Positions 1-10,778 of a DNA stretch of 64,000 nucleotides are shown here, in pieces. Position 1 is the stretch's first letter, and each line of letters begins with the position of its first letter. The position numbers were made by a program, and so were the translations under genes. Under the pieces are notes generated by a model. The model ran no database searches, was not told the origin of the DNA, and saw only the letters and a list, made by a program, of their open reading frames with translations. Location of the stretch: the NCBI RefSeq assembly GCF_023952475.1, contig NZ_JALHRX010000003.1:1-64000 (forward strand). Direction: 5' to 3'. Source of the stretch: Cupriavidus sp. WGlv3. Lineage in GTDB: Bacteria; Pseudomonadota; Gammaproteobacteria; Burkholderiales; Burkholderiaceae.

Positions 1-159
1 AACCGCCTCATACGCGCCGTCGGGCTGGCTGGCGCCCAGGCCGGCGCCGGCCTGGATCACCACCTTGTGGCCCTGGGCGACGTATTTCTTGACGGTCTCC
101 GGGGTGGCGGCGACGCGAGTCTCGCCGGCCCGCGTCTCCTGCGGGATGCCGATGTACAT
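1..159 (-). CDS. pntA: NAD(P) transhydrogenase subunit alpha, N-terminal fragment
   Basis: This is the first 53 codons of a gene that runs off the left edge. The translation begins MYIGIPQETRAGETRVAATP, which matches the start of the NAD-binding alpha subunit of proton-translocating transhydrogenase; alanine dehydrogenase starts in a related way. Full-length proteins couple hydride transfer between NADH and NADP+ to proton entry, with PntB as membrane partner. The start ATG (157-159) has a strong ribosome site, AAAGGAGA on the minus strand, at 168-175. The gene is divergent from nudJ across about 245 bases in which I saw no other gene. Only the N-terminus is visible, so separation from alanine dehydrogenase rests on the QETRAGETRVA pattern. 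Confidence 0.8.
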   Translation of the reverse strand, partial: MYIGIPQETRAGETRVAATPETVKKYVAQGHKVVIQAGAGLGASQPDGAYEAV

Positions 160-405
160 CGTCAATTTCTCCTTTAGCTGGCGTCTTGTCTGGTTGGACG
201 GACCGACGTCTGGCCCGTGCGCGCCGCCGGATCGGGTTAAGCCGCAGCGCACAATTTTTCCGCAGCTTACAGGAATCTGACTTGCAATGGTGACCGGGCG
301 GTCGGCTTTTGCCGGGCCTGGAACGGCGCGCGCCGGCGCCCGCCGCCGTGCTGCACGATGGGCCCGCAACCGGTAGAATGCGGGATTGCCTAAAAATTGA
401 GCATC

Positions 406-897
406 ATGTCAAGTGACTGGAATGCCAGCGTGACCGTTGCCGCCGTGATCGAACGCGGCGGCCGGTTCCTGCTGGTGGAAGAGGAAACCGCCGACGGGCT
501 GCGCCTGAACCAGCCCGCAGGGCACCTGGATCCGGGCGAAAGCCTGATCCGCGCCGTGATCCGCGAAACCCTGGAAGAAACCGCCCACACCTTCGAGCCG
601 CGCGCGCTGCTGGGCTGCTACATGGGGCGTTCGCTGTCGTCGCGCACCGGTGGCGACGTGACCTACGTGCGCTTTGCCTTTACCGGCGACCTCGGCTCGC
701 TCGACGCCGGCCGTCAACTGGACACCGGCATCGTGCGCACCATCTGGATGGGCGCCGAGGAGCTGCGCGCATGCCCGGAACGGCATCGTTCGCCGCTGGT
801 GATGGCGTGCGTGGACGACTACCTGGCTGGCAAGCGCTTTGCGCTGGACGCGCTGTACACGCACCCGTCGGTGCTGCAAGCGGGGTCGCAGTCGTGA
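406..897 (+). CDS. nudJ: Nudix hydrolase, NudJ-type phosphatase
   Basis: A 163-residue Nudix protein. The Nudix box starts at [20 protein letters not shown] and fits G-x5-E-x7-R-E-x2-E-E, with alanine where the late glycycl position usually lies. E. coli NudJ removes phosphate from nucleoside tri- and diphosphates and from a thiamine pyrophosphate precursor. The assignment is supported by position: as in E. coli, it lies directly before mnmA, and here the two overlap (GTGA at 894-897). I chose the ATG at 406; an in-frame TTG at 397 would add three residues, and neither has a strong ribosome site. The exact substrate cannot be read from the sequence. Confidence 0.85.
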   Translation: MSSDWNASVTVAAVIERGGRFLLVEEETADGLRLNQPAGHLDPGESLIRAVIRETLEETAHTFEPRALLGCYMGRSLSSRTGGDVTYVRFAFTGDLGSLDAGRQLDTGIVRTIWMGAEELRACPERHRSPLVMACVDDYLAGKRFALDALYTHPSVLQAGSQS

Positions 898-1979
898 GCG
901 GTGCCGCCAAGCGTGTCGTGGTGGGGATGTCGGGCGGTGTCGATTCGTCGGTCACCGCTTGGCTGCTCAAGCAGCAGGGCTACGAGGTCATTGGCCTGTT
1001 CATGAAGAACTGGGAAGACGATGACGATAGCGAATACTGCTCCACGCGCCAGGACTGGCTCGACGTGGTCTCGGTGGCCGATCTGATCGGCGTCGACGTG
1101 GAGGCGGTCAACTTCGCCGCCGAATACAAGGACCGCGTCTTCGCCGACTTCCTGCGCGAATACTCGGCCGGCCGCACGCCCAACCCGGATGTGCTGTGCA
1201 ATGCCGAGATCAAGTTCAAGGCGTTCCTGGACCATGCCATGTCGCTGGGCGCGGAAACCATCGCCACCGGCCACTATGCGCGCGTGCGCCAGAACGTGGC
1301 CGGCCGCTTCGAGCTGCTCAAGGCGCTGGACCATACCAAGGACCAGAGCTACTTCCTGCACCGGCTGAACCAGGCGCAGCTGTCGCGCACGCTGTTCCCG
1401 CTGGGCGAGATCCCGAAGACGCGCGTGCGCGAGATCGCCGCCGAGATCGGCCTGCCGAACGCGAAGAAGAAGGACTCGACCGGCATCTGCTTTATCGGCG
1501 AGCGTCCGTTCCGCGATTTCCTCAACCGCTACCTGCCCACCAAACCGGGACCGATGAAGACGCCCGAGGGCAAGGTGGTCGGCGAGCATATCGGCCTGGC
1601 CTTCTACACGCTGGGGCAGCGCAAGGGCATCGGCCTGGGCGGCAGCCGCGACGGCAACGGCGACGCCTGGTATGTCGCGCGCAAGGACATGGCGAACAAT
1701 ACGCTTTACGTGGTGCAGGGCCACGAGCATCCGTGGCTGCTGACGCCGGTGCTGACCGCGTCGGACCTGTCCTGGGTAGCCGGCGAGCCGCCTGCCGCAG
1801 GCGCGGCGATGGCGGCCAAGACCCGCTATCGCCAGAGCGATGCCGCCTGCACGGTGCAGGCGGTCGACGCGCAGGCGCTGACGCTGTCGTTCGCCGAGCC
1901 GCAATGGGCGGTCACACCCGGGCAGTCGGCGGTGCTGTATGACGGCGATATCTGCCTGGGCGGCGGGATCATCCAGTAA
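894..1979 (+). CDS. mnmA: tRNA-specific 2-thiouridylase MnmA
   Basis: This 361-residue enzyme puts sulfur on U34 of tRNA-Lys, -Glu and -Gln, using ATP and a persulfide relay. The PP-loop GMSGGVDSS is at residues 11-19. The two redox cysteines lie in the conserved contexts [10 protein letters not shown] and [10 protein letters not shown]. Length fits E. coli MnmA (about 368). I chose the GTG at 894, which overlaps the nudJ stop and places the PP-loop about ten residues from the N-terminus. A longer frame upstream would only translate nudJ out of frame. nudJ and mnmA are very probably co-transcribed and end at the hairpin at 2007-2036. Confidence 0.95.
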   Translation: MSGAAKRVVVGMSGGVDSSVTAWLLKQQGYEVIGLFMKNWEDDDDSEYCSTRQDWLDVVSVADLIGVDVEAVNFAAEYKDRVFADFLREYSAGRTPNPDVLCNAEIKFKAFLDHAMSLGAETIATGHYARVRQNVAGRFELLKALDHTKDQSYFLHRLNQAQLSRTLFPLGEIPKTRVREIAAEIGLPNAKKKDSTGICFIGERPFRDFLNRYLPTKPGPMKTPEGKVVGEHIGLAFYTLGQRKGIGLGGSRDGNGDAWYVARKDMANNTLYVVQGHEHPWLLTPVLTASDLSWVAGEPPAAGAAMAAKTRYRQSDAACTVQAVDAQALTLSFAEPQWAVTPGQSAVLYDGDICLGGGIIQ

Positions 1980-2006
1980 GCACCCGGTAAGCCCACACCA
2001 CAGCCG

Positions 2007-2036
2007 AAAAACACCCGCACCAGGCGGGTGTTTTTC
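2007..2036. terminator. Bidirectional intrinsic terminator between mnmA and the GST gene
   Basis: Stem ACACCCGC (2011-2018) pairs with GCGGGTGT (2024-2031) around a 5-base loop. It is flanked by AAAA before and TTTT after, so it can end transcription on either strand. It lies between the convergent mnmA and GST genes. Confidence 0.85.
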
Positions 2037-2051
2037 ATCCGGGGCCAGGCG

Positions 2052-2666
2052 TCAGCCGCGCGGGGGCTCGGTATCGATGAACGACTGCCGCTTCGACAGC
2101 TTTTCTTCCAGCGCGGCCAGGTTCGGATGGCGTTCGCGCCAGGCAATGTCCGGGAAGCGGAAGTCCAGGTAGGACAGCGCGCAGCCCACCGCCACGTCGG
2201 CCAGCGAGTAATGCGTGCCGGTACAGAAGGGGCGGTCGGCCAGGCCGTGGGCCATGGCCACCAGTGCCGCGTCGATTTTGCCGCGCTGGCGCTGCACCCA
2301 GCGCTCGCTGCGCTCGTGCGGCTCGCGCTGGGTGGCCTCCAGGCGCACCAGCAGGGCGGCGTCGAGCAGGCCGTCGGCCAGCGCTTCCCAGCAGCGCACT
2401 TCCAGGCGCTCGCGCCCGCCCTGCGGGATCAGCCGGCTGACCGGCGTCAGCGTGTCGACATACTCGACGATCACGCGCGAGTCGAAGATCGCGCCGCCGT
2501 CTTCCATCACCAGGCACGGCACCTTGCCCAGCGGGTTGTACTGGCCGATCCGGGTTTCAGGCGACCAGACGTCCTCTTCGATCAGCTGGCACTCGATCTT
2601 CTTCTCCGCCATCACCACGCGCACCTTGCGCGCGTACGGACTGGTCCGGGATGCATACAGCTTCAT
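2052..2666 (-). CDS. Glutathione S-transferase family protein (YibF-like)
   Basis: A 204-residue cytosolic GST. The thioredoxin-like N-terminal domain starts MKLYASRTSPYARKVRVV and contains the glutathione-contact stretches NPLGKVPCLV and IFDSRVIVEYVD. An all-alpha C-terminal domain carries the usual SLADVAVGCALSYLDFR region. The overall pattern is closest to YibF-like bacterial GSTs, whose substrates are poorly known. It is convergent with mnmA and divergent from purB, in the position where E. coli has hflD in its nudJ-mnmA-hflD-purB block. A specific reaction cannot be assigned. Confidence 0.88.
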   Translation of the reverse strand: MKLYASRTSPYARKVRVVMAEKKIECQLIEEDVWSPETRIGQYNPLGKVPCLVMEDGGAIFDSRVIVEYVDTLTPVSRLIPQGGRERLEVRCWEALADGLLDAALLVRLEATQREPHERSERWVQRQRGKIDAALVAMAHGLADRPFCTGTHYSLADVAVGCALSYLDFRFPDIAWRERHPNLAALEEKLSKRQSFIDTEPPRG

Positions 2667-2682
2667 GTTCTCCCCTTGAGCT

Positions 2683-4385
<1,703 letters not shown>

Positions 4386-4424
4386 CGCCACTTTTTGCCG
4401 CTGCCAGGCTGGCGGCGGAAACGG

Positions 4425-4450
4425 AAAGCCATCCAGCAGGATGGCTTTTT
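4425..4450 (+). terminator. Intrinsic terminator after purB
   Basis: AAAGCCATCC (4425-4434), loop AGCA, GGATGGCTTT (4439-4448), running into TTTTT and a second T-run at 4452-4457. Confidence 0.9.
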
Positions 4451-4667
4451 GTTTTTTGGGCGTGCTCAACTGACGGCCGGTGCTTCGTTGTGACGCCTGC
4501 GGGAGAATCTCGCTTCAAAGCATTTGAATAACTTAATGAAGGACTGTCCTGCACCGGCGCACATCGGCCCGCAATAATGCGAGAATCGTCAGCGCACGGG
4601 CGGGTGGATCCGGCCGTTGCCTTCCCCAAAATTGCGAAACGCCCGTGCCGCGGGCGAGAGGAATCCG

Positions 4668-5222
4668 ATGCGTTCTACCGCCACTGCCCCCGCTGGCTAC
4701 GGTGCCACTGCGATCGCCCTGCACTGGCTGGTGGCGCTGGCCATATTCGCCGCGTTCGGGCTGGGCCTGTACATGACCGGCATTCCGGGGCTGACGCCGA
4801 CCAAGCTCAGGCTGTACTCCTGGCACAAGTGGCTGGGCGTGACGATCTTCGCCATCGCCGTGCTGCGCGTGCTGTGGCGCGCCACCCACGCCGCGCCGCC
4901 GGTGGCGCCCGGCACCCCGGCCTGGCAGGCCAGGGCGGCGGCCGGCGCTCACCACCTGCTGTACCTGCTGATCGTGATCGTGCCGATCAGCGGCTACCTG
5001 TACAGCTCGGCCGCGGGCGTGCCGGTGGTCTACCTGGGCCTGTGGAAGATGCCGGCGCTGATCGAGAAAAGCGATGCGCTGAAGGAAGTGCTGAAGTTCA
5101 CCCATATCTGGCTGAACTACCTGATGGCCGCGGTGGTCGTTGTCCATGCGGCGGCGGCGCTGAAACACCAGTTTGTCGACCGTGACGGCACGCTGGGCCG
5201 GATGCTGCCGTTCCTGCGCTGA
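4668..5222 (+). CDS. Cytochrome b561 family membrane protein
   Basis: A 184-residue, four-helix membrane protein of the prokaryotic cytochrome b561 (CybB/YceJ) family. Haem-ligand histidines lie in ALHWLVALAIF near the start, SWHKWLG, and the late helices (HHLLYLL and HIWLNYL). Such proteins pass electrons from quinol to haem in the inner membrane. I chose the ATG at 4668, which follows GAGAGGA at 4656-4662. It precedes two yceI genes, like the yceJ-yceI pair of E. coli, so it may act with those quinone- or lipid-binding periplasmic proteins. That link is inference from position. Confidence 0.9.
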   Translation: MRSTATAPAGYGATAIALHWLVALAIFAAFGLGLYMTGIPGLTPTKLRLYSWHKWLGVTIFAIAVLRVLWRATHAAPPVAPGTPAWQARAAAGAHHLLYLLIVIVPISGYLYSSAAGVPVVYLGLWKMPALIEKSDALKEVLKFTHIWLNYLMAAVVVVHAAAALKHQFVDRDGTLGRMLPFLR

Positions 5223-5289
5223 GCCTGGCGCGCCAACCGTTTTTCGTACCGCGGCGCCGCTGCGCCGTCCCTGACAGGAGTTTTCCGAG

Positions 5290-5871
5290 ATGAAACGCAA
5301 TTCCAGCCGCGGCTCCGCCACGATCCGCGCCACCCTGGCCGCCGTGCTGGCCGCCACCGGCATCGCCGCCAACCTGGCCTGGGCCCAGGTCGACGCCGCC
5401 AAGAGCTCGGTGACCGCGGTGGCGCGCCAGATCGGCGTGCCGATGGAAGGCAAGTTCAAGAAGTTCGACGCCAACGTCAGCTTCGACCCGGCCAAGCTGG
5501 CGACCTCGACGGCCAAGATCGAGATCGACGTGGCCAGCTTCGAGATCGGCGATGCCGAGACCACCAAGGAAGTGAAGGGCAAGGACTGGTTCGACGCCGC
5601 CAAATACCCCAAGGCGGTATTCCAGTCGACCAGCATCAAGAACGGCACGCCGGGCAAGTACGACGTGGCCGGCAAGCTGACCATCAAGGGCAAGACCGTG
5701 GACGTGGTCGTGCCCGCCACCTATCGCCAGGAGGGCGGCGCGCAGGTGTTCGAGGGCGCGCTGCCGATCAAGCGCACCGCGTTCAATATCGGCGACGGCG
5801 AATGGAAGGACACCTCCGTGGTCGCCGACGATGTCCAGATCAAATTCCGTATCGTGCTGGCCAAAAAGTAA
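5290..5871 (+). CDS. yceI: Periplasmic YceI family protein, copy 1
   Basis: A 193-residue secreted protein. A signal peptide (MKRNSSRG then a hydrophobic alanine-rich stretch, likely cut after AWA) is followed by a YceI lipocalin-like beta barrel: FKKFDANVSFDP, VASFEIGDAET and LTIKGKTVDVVVP are family motifs. YceI proteins bind isoprenoid or amphiphilic ligands such as polyprenyl quinones. The gene starts 67 bases after the cytochrome b561 gene and 75 bases before a second yceI, so the three look like one operon. It is divergent in sequence from copy 2, suggesting an old duplication rather than a recent one. Confidence 0.9.
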   Translation: MKRNSSRGSATIRATLAAVLAATGIAANLAWAQVDAAKSSVTAVARQIGVPMEGKFKKFDANVSFDPAKLATSTAKIEIDVASFEIGDAETTKEVKGKDWFDAAKYPKAVFQSTSIKNGTPGKYDVAGKLTIKGKTVDVVVPATYRQEGGAQVFEGALPIKRTAFNIGDGEWKDTSVVADDVQIKFRIVLAKK

Positions 5872-5946
5872 GGCCGGCACTCCGCTGACGTACCCCAGGA
5901 CTTACCTGAACCGCTCCATCCCAACCCTGATTTGTCGGGAGACACC

Positions 5947-6537
5947 ATGAAACTGCGTTCCCTCGTTGCCGCCGTCGCGGCCGTTTCCGCAACCGCCGCC
6001 TTCGGCGTGGCTTCGGCCAACACCGTGACGTACAACCTCGATCCGACCCATACCTATCCCAGCTTCGAGGCCGACCACCTGGGCGGCCTGTCGACCTGGC
6101 GCGGCAAGTTCGACAAGTCCAGCGGCGTGGTGACGCTGGACCGCGCCGCCAAGGCGGGCTCGGTCGAGGTCAACATCGACCCGGCTTCGATCGATTTCGG
6201 CAACGCCAAGCTGAACCAGCACGCCAAGGGCCCGGACATGTTCGACGTGCAAGCCTTCCCCGAGGCCACCTACAAGGGCAAGTTCTCCAAGTTCAAGGGC
6301 GACGTGCCGACCGAGGTCGACGGCGTGCTGACGCTGCGCGGCGTGTCCAAGCCGGTCAAGCTCGAAATCCGCGACTTCAAGTGCATCCAGCACCCGATGC
6401 TCAAGCGCGAAGCCTGCGGCGCCGACGCCGTCGGCCAGTTCAACCGGGCCGATTTCGGCCTGGACTATGGCGTCAAGATGGGCTTCAAGCCCGAAGTCAA
6501 GCTCGCCATCCAGGTGGAAGGCGTTCGCGCCGACTGA
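5947..6537 (+). CDS. yceI: Periplasmic YceI family protein, copy 2
   Basis: A 196-residue secreted protein with a clear signal peptide ([20 protein letters not shown], cut near ASA-N) and the YceI opening [19 protein letters not shown]. The barrel continues through [19 protein letters not shown] and ends [18 protein letters not shown]. Two cysteines (in FKCIQH and REACGAD) could form a disulfide in the periplasm, and copy 1 lacks this pair. The ATG at 5947 has a ribosome site (CGGGAG) at 5936-5941, which decides against the in-frame start 15 bases upstream. The operon ends at the terminator at 6572-6597. Confidence 0.92.
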   Translation: MKLRSLVAAVAAVSATAAFGVASANTVTYNLDPTHTYPSFEADHLGGLSTWRGKFDKSSGVVTLDRAAKAGSVEVNIDPASIDFGNAKLNQHAKGPDMFDVQAFPEATYKGKFSKFKGDVPTEVDGVLTLRGVSKPVKLEIRDFKCIQHPMLKREACGADAVGQFNRADFGLDYGVKMGFKPEVKLAIQVEGVRAD

Positions 6538-6571
6538 GCGCGCGGCCCGCTGCGGCGGGCTTTCGCCCTGC

Positions 6572-6597
6572 AAGGCCGGCCATTGCCGGCCTTTTTT
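6572..6597 (+). terminator. Intrinsic terminator after the yceI pair
   Basis: AAGGCCGGC (6572-6580), loop CATT, GCCGGCCTT (6585-6593), then a T-run to 6597. It separates the cytochrome b561-yceI operon from the phc operon. Confidence 0.9.
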
Positions 6598-6637
6598 GTT
6601 GTCCTGCCCCATCCGGGGGGGCTGCCAGGGCACTTTG

Positions 6638-6667
6638 TTGTGCGAGTTGCGACGGGCACAGTACAAT
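6638..6667 (+). promoter_or_regulatory. Candidate sigma-70 promoter for the phc operon
   Basis: -35 TTGTGC (6638-6643) and -10 TACAAT (6662-6667) are separated by 18 bases. This is the best sigma-70 match in the 6598-6887 gap. Used as drawn it would give a leader of about 210 bases before phcB. Nothing in the leader looks like a conserved riboswitch. Confidence 0.45.
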
Positions 6668-6887
6668 GGCCCGCGGCAAACCACCATGATCCGGGGTATT
6701 GCGACTCCTGCCACGGCGGGGGGCAGCCATGCCCGCAACTGGCCCGAGCGCATCACTATGAGCATTCGCTGCATGTCCCGATACCGGTAGCCTTTCCCGC
6801 GACCCCCTCGCCCCTCATGCTGTACCCGGCCGTTCTGCCCTGGCTGTATGGCCCGCAGCGTTTCCCGGTTTTCCCTGGCGCTATACC

Positions 6888-8279
6888 GTGTACTCCAAAA
6901 CGCAAATCGATCCGGTAGTTAGTTTCCGCAACTCGCAGGGCGAGCAGGTGCGGGGCACGATCATCAATCTCCAGAGAAAGTCTCTGGTGATGGAAATCTA
7001 CAACCCGTATTCGATCGTGCAGGTCAGCGAGGTGCTGAGCGAGCTCAGCGTCCGCATGGGCGCCAAGAATGCCTATCTCGGCAAGGCCGTGGTGATGAGC
7101 CTGGTCAACACCGGCCTGACCGCGGTGGTGTCGCTGACGCTGATCGACGAGTGGCGCGAGCTGTCCGATCTCAACAACGAGCCCAAGTCGGTCGCGCGCG
7201 AAGCCGAGCTGTTCGTGCAGGATTGGGACACGCGTTTCAACATCCGGCGCGACTACCAGATCGTGGTCAACGAGATGCGCGCCTTCCTGTCCGAAGTGTC
7301 GCGCTGGGTCGAGCAGGTCGACCTGACCGAGTCGCTGCCCAAGACCGAAGGCAAGCTGCGCGAGGACGTCTTCTACGAGCTGGCCACGCCGATCATGGCC
7401 AAGACCAAGACCTACCTGGACTGGCTCGAGGGCGAGGCCCAGCGCGTGGACGCCGAAATCGCCCCGGTGCACCGCACCTACGCGCAGTCGGCGCTGCATC
7501 CCTTGCTGCTGCGCGCGCCGTTCGTCTACCGCACCTTCACCAAGCCGCTCGGCTATGCCGGCGACTACGAAATGGTGAACCAGATCCTGGGCGATCCGCA
7601 ACAAGGCCCGACCACCTACTTCCAGATCGTCAATACCGCCTTCCTGAAGGCGGCGGTGGCAACCGCGCACCGCAATCGCATCGACCTGCTGATCGATTTC
7701 CTCACGCGCCAGGCCGAACGCGCGCGCGCCGCCGGGCGGCCGTTCCGCGTGCTCAATGTCGGTTGCGGCCCGGCCTTCGAAATCCAGCGCTTCGTGCGCG
7801 AATACCCGAACCCGGAGCTGCTGTCGTTCCAGCTGGTCGATTTCAGCGAAGAGACGCTGGAATACACCCACAAGTCGATCGAGCGCTCGGCCCAAAGCGC
7901 CGGCAACAAGTTTTCCGTCGAGATGGTGCACCAGTCGGTGCACGAGCTGCTCAAGCGGCGCATCTCCCCGGACGATGCCGCCGCACGCGAATTCGACGCG
8001 GTCTATTGCGCCGGCCTGTTCGACTACCTGTCGGACAAGGTCTGCGCCCGCCTGCTGTCGTACTTCGCCTCGCGCTCGCGCGCCGGCGGCCAGCTCCTGG
8101 TAACCAACGTCCATGCCGACAATCCGGAGAAATTCGGCATGGAGCACCTGCTCGAGTGGTACCTGATCTACCGTGACGATGCCGGCATGGCGCAACTGCT
8201 GCCCGAGCACTCGCATTCGCACCGCGTCTACGTCGACAGCACCGGGGTCAACGTCTTCGCGGAAGCCACCATTGACTGA
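6888..8279 (+). CDS. phcB: PhcB, SAM-dependent methyltransferase making the quorum-sensing methyl ester
   Basis: A 463-residue protein. In Ralstonia solanacearum, PhcB methylates a 3-hydroxy fatty acid to give the volatile signal 3-OH PAME (or 3-OH MAME). The C-terminal half is a class I methyltransferase: motif I is FRVLNVGCGPAFEIQ near residues 286-300 and an acidic turn LVDFSEETLEY follows. The N-terminal half (about 250 residues, rich in charged helices) has no domain I can name. The GTG at 6888 is the first usable start. The assignment depends strongly on the next three genes, which are arranged as phcS-phcR-phcQ. The exact acyl chain made here cannot be read from sequence. Confidence 0.88.
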   Translation: MYSKTQIDPVVSFRNSQGEQVRGTIINLQRKSLVMEIYNPYSIVQVSEVLSELSVRMGAKNAYLGKAVVMSLVNTGLTAVVSLTLIDEWRELSDLNNEPKSVAREAELFVQDWDTRFNIRRDYQIVVNEMRAFLSEVSRWVEQVDLTESLPKTEGKLREDVFYELATPIMAKTKTYLDWLEGEAQRVDAEIAPVHRTYAQSALHPLLLRAPFVYRTFTKPLGYAGDYEMVNQILGDPQQGPTTYFQIVNTAFLKAAVATAHRNRIDLLIDFLTRQAERARAAGRPFRVLNVGCGPAFEIQRFVREYPNPELLSFQLVDFSEETLEYTHKSIERSAQSAGNKFSVEMVHQSVHELLKRRISPDDAAAREFDAVYCAGLFDYLSDKVCARLLSYFASRSRAGGQLLVTNVHADNPEKFGMEHLLEWYLIYRDDAGMAQLLPEHSHSHRVYVDSTGVNVFAEATID

Positions 8280-8301
8280 GGCTGTCCTAGCGGGCCACGC
8301 C

Positions 8302-9633
8302 ATGAGCACCAACCAACTCTACGCCGGCTACCAGTCCGAACTGGTCGACTTTCGCCTGGCCTTCAGCCGCGGCGGCGCCTATACCGCGATCGTGCTGGTC
8401 CTGCTGGGCGTGGGCCTCGACTACGGACAGTATCCGCAGCAGCAGTTTTCCTTTGCAGTGGCGCGCGTGGTGGTGTCGCTGCTGATCGCCGCGGTGGTGG
8501 TGGTCCTGTACAGCGCCGCCGGACGCCGCTTCGCGCCCTGGCTGACGCTGACCTGGCTGCTGCTGCCGCAGATCATGATTGCGTGGATGATCTCGCAGAC
8601 CGAAGGCGTGCATTCGCCGTACTACGTCGGGCTGAACCTGGCCATCTTCGCGTCGGGCATCGCGCTGCCGTTCGGCCTGTGGCAGAACCTGGTGTTCGGC
8701 GTGCTTTCGTACCTGCTGTACGTGCTGGCCTGCCTGTTCCACCCCGGCGGCATCGATCCGCTCGGCACCTTTATCGTCAATTCGCTGTTCCTGTTGTTTG
8801 CCGCCGCGGCCAGCGCGGTCTACACCTATTTCAACGAGCGCGCGCGCTTCATGCTGTTCCGTCTCAAGGCGGAGGTGGCCGAGAAGAACGCCGAGCTCGA
8901 GGTCATCAACCGCAAGCTGGTCGACATCAAGGGGCAGATGCTGCAGCAGGAAAAGATGGCCGCGATCGGCACCCTGGCCGCGGGCCTGTTGCATGAGGTC
9001 AACAATCCGGTGAACTTCTGCCTGATGGCGATCGAGGTGGCGATGGAAGAGCCCCAGGCCAAGGAAAGCGAGTCGGTGACCGAATGCCTGGTGGATGCCA
9101 AGCAGGGGATGCAGCGCATCCAGCATATCGTCTCGGACCTGAAGACCTTCGCCTACCGCAAGCCGGGCGCGGAGGTGGAAGGCACGCCGTTCATGTTCGA
9201 AAAGGCGCTGGATTCGTCGATCCGCCTGACCGCGCATGAGCTGCGCGGGGTCAAGGTAACGCGCGAGTTGCCGGCCGACACGCTGGTGCTGGGCGACGAG
9301 GCCGCCATCATCGGCGTGCTGATCAACCTGTTTTCCAACGCGGCGCTGGCCATGCGCAAGGCCGGCACCACCGCCCCCGCGATCCATACCGCGGTGCGCT
9401 GGTCCGAAGGCCGATTGCACGTGACCGTGCGTGACAACGGCCCCGGCATCGCGCCGGAACACCTGGCGCGGGTGTTCGAGCCCTTCTTCACCACGCGCGA
9501 AGTGGGGCAGGGCCTGGGCCTGGGGCTGTCGATCAGCTATGCCGTGATCGAACGCCACGGCGGCCAGCTGTTTGCCGAAAGCGAACTGGGCCAGTGGGCC
9601 GCGTTCAGCTTTGACCTGCCACGCGCGGAGTAA
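8302..9633 (+). CDS. phcS: PhcS, membrane sensor histidine kinase
   Basis: A 443-residue kinase. The N-terminus has about six hydrophobic helices (residues ~20-190) with very short loops, fitting a membrane-embedded sensor for a lipophilic ester. A coiled-coil stretch follows (LKAEVAEKNAELEVINRKL). The H box is GLLHEVNNPVNF with His231, and the ATPase domain has the N box (INLFSNAALAM), G1 (DNGPGIA), F (FEPFFTTR) and G2 (GLGLGLS). In R. solanacearum PhcS senses 3-OH PAME and phosphorylates PhcR, releasing PhcA activity. I chose the ATG at 8302, 22 bases after the phcB stop. Confidence 0.92.
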   Translation: MSTNQLYAGYQSELVDFRLAFSRGGAYTAIVLVLLGVGLDYGQYPQQQFSFAVARVVVSLLIAAVVVVLYSAAGRRFAPWLTLTWLLLPQIMIAWMISQTEGVHSPYYVGLNLAIFASGIALPFGLWQNLVFGVLSYLLYVLACLFHPGGIDPLGTFIVNSLFLLFAAAASAVYTYFNERARFMLFRLKAEVAEKNAELEVINRKLVDIKGQMLQQEKMAAIGTLAAGLLHEVNNPVNFCLMAIEVAMEEPQAKESESVTECLVDAKQGMQRIQHIVSDLKTFAYRKPGAEVEGTPFMFEKALDSSIRLTAHELRGVKVTRELPADTLVLGDEAAIIGVLINLFSNAALAMRKAGTTAPAIHTAVRWSEGRLHVTVRDNGPGIAPEHLARVFEPFFTTREVGQGLGLGLSISYAVIERHGGQLFAESELGQWAAFSFDLPRAE

Positions 9634-9638
9634 GTCGC

Positions 9639-10778
9639 ATGAGCGAACCCCAGCAAGCGCGGCCAAACGTCGTCCTCTATGTCGATGACGAGGACATGGC
9701 GCGCAAGTACTTTGCGCGCGCGGTCGGCAGCGAATATGAGGTGCTGCTTGCCGCCGGCGCCGACGAGGCGATGGCCACGCTGCGCGCCGAGGGCGGGCGC
9801 ATCGCGATCCTGGTCACCGATTTCCGCATGCCCGGCCGCGATGGCGGCGACCTGCTGCGCGAGGTCGCGCAGGCCTATCCGCAGATCGTGCGCATCCTGG
9901 TGACGGCCTACGCCGACAAGGACATGCTATTGCGGACCGTCAACAGCGGCGAAGTCTTCCGCATCCTGGAAAAGCCGCTGAGTGTCAGCGACGTGCGCCA
10001 GGTGCTGCACCTGGCCGGCGAGCGCCACCTGGAGCGGGCGTTGCGCCAGCACCGCCTGATGGCGATCGACGAAACCCTGGCCTTCCTGGCGCATGAACTG
10101 AACACGCCGCTGGCCGCCATCGCCAACTTCGCGCGCGGCATCGAAAGCCGCGTCCAGGCCGACTACAGCGAGCAGCGGCAAGGCGAGATCGGGCAGGCCG
10201 CGGGCGCCATGTACGACAACGCGCAGTATTGCCTGGCGGTGCTGTCGTCGTTCCTGGAGTCGGTGCGCAACAGCGCGGGAGTCAGCAAGACGCCGGCGGC
10301 CGACGCCGGCACCGAGGTCAGCGCGGGCGCGCTGGTGGCGTCGCTGCTGGATACGTATCCGTTCACCGGCGGGCAGCGCCAGTGGGTCGACGTCGACATG
10401 CAGGGCGATTTCCCCGTGCAGACGCTGCCCAACTGCGTCGCGCTGGTACTGTCGTCGGTGATGAGCAACGCGCTGCGCGCGCTGGCGGGCGTGGACCAGC
10501 CCTCCCTGCGCTTCGTGGTGACGACCCAGCCCAACCAGGAAATCCGCATCTGCGACAACGGCCCCGGCATCCCGCCGGAGGTGATGGGACGCCTGCTGGT
10601 CGATCCGGTCACTACCCACGCCAGCGCTGGCGGCAGTGGCCTCGGCATGATTTTCTGCAACCGCGTCATGCAGTCCTTCGGCGGCGGCATCCGGATCGCC
10701 TCCGCTCCCGGTGCCGGGACCACAGTGACGCTGGACTTTCCAAATTTCAGGAATCGAATGATTAGGAGTGACCGATGA
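9639..10778 (+). CDS. phcR: PhcR, hybrid response regulator with histidine kinase-like output
   Basis: A 379-residue protein. An N-terminal receiver domain has the acidic pair VDDED, phosphoacceptor Asp61 (LVTDFRMPG) and the conserved lysine in LEKPLS. It is joined to a kinase-like part with H-box LAHELNTPL (His152), an N-like region (LSSVMSNALRAL), G1 (CDNGPGIPP) and G2 (GSGLGM). The receiver-first, kinase-last order is the unusual PhcR architecture. It acts on the signal from PhcS and represses or releases PhcA, which lies outside this window. It starts 5 bases after phcS and overlaps phcQ by 4 bases (ATGA at 10775). Confidence 0.92.
   Translation: MSEPQQARPNVVLYVDDEDMARKYFARAVGSEYEVLLAAGADEAMATLRAEGGRIAILVTDFRMPGRDGGDLLREVAQAYPQIVRILVTAYADKDMLLRTVNSGEVFRILEKPLSVSDVRQVLHLAGERHLERALRQHRLMAIDETLAFLAHELNTPLAAIANFARGIESRVQADYSEQRQGEIGQAAGAMYDNAQYCLAVLSSFLESVRNSAGVSKTPAADAGTEVSAGALVASLLDTYPFTGGQRQWVDVDMQGDFPVQTLPNCVALVLSSVMSNALRALAGVDQPSLRFVVTTQPNQEIRICDNGPGIPPEVMGRLLVDPVTTHASAGGSGLGMIFCNRVMQSFGGGIRIASAPGAGTTVTLDFPNFRNRMIRSDR

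Noticed and set aside
6686..6790. A 34-codon frame in the phcB leader
   Set aside because: It has no ribosome site, and its composition is ordinary for the region.
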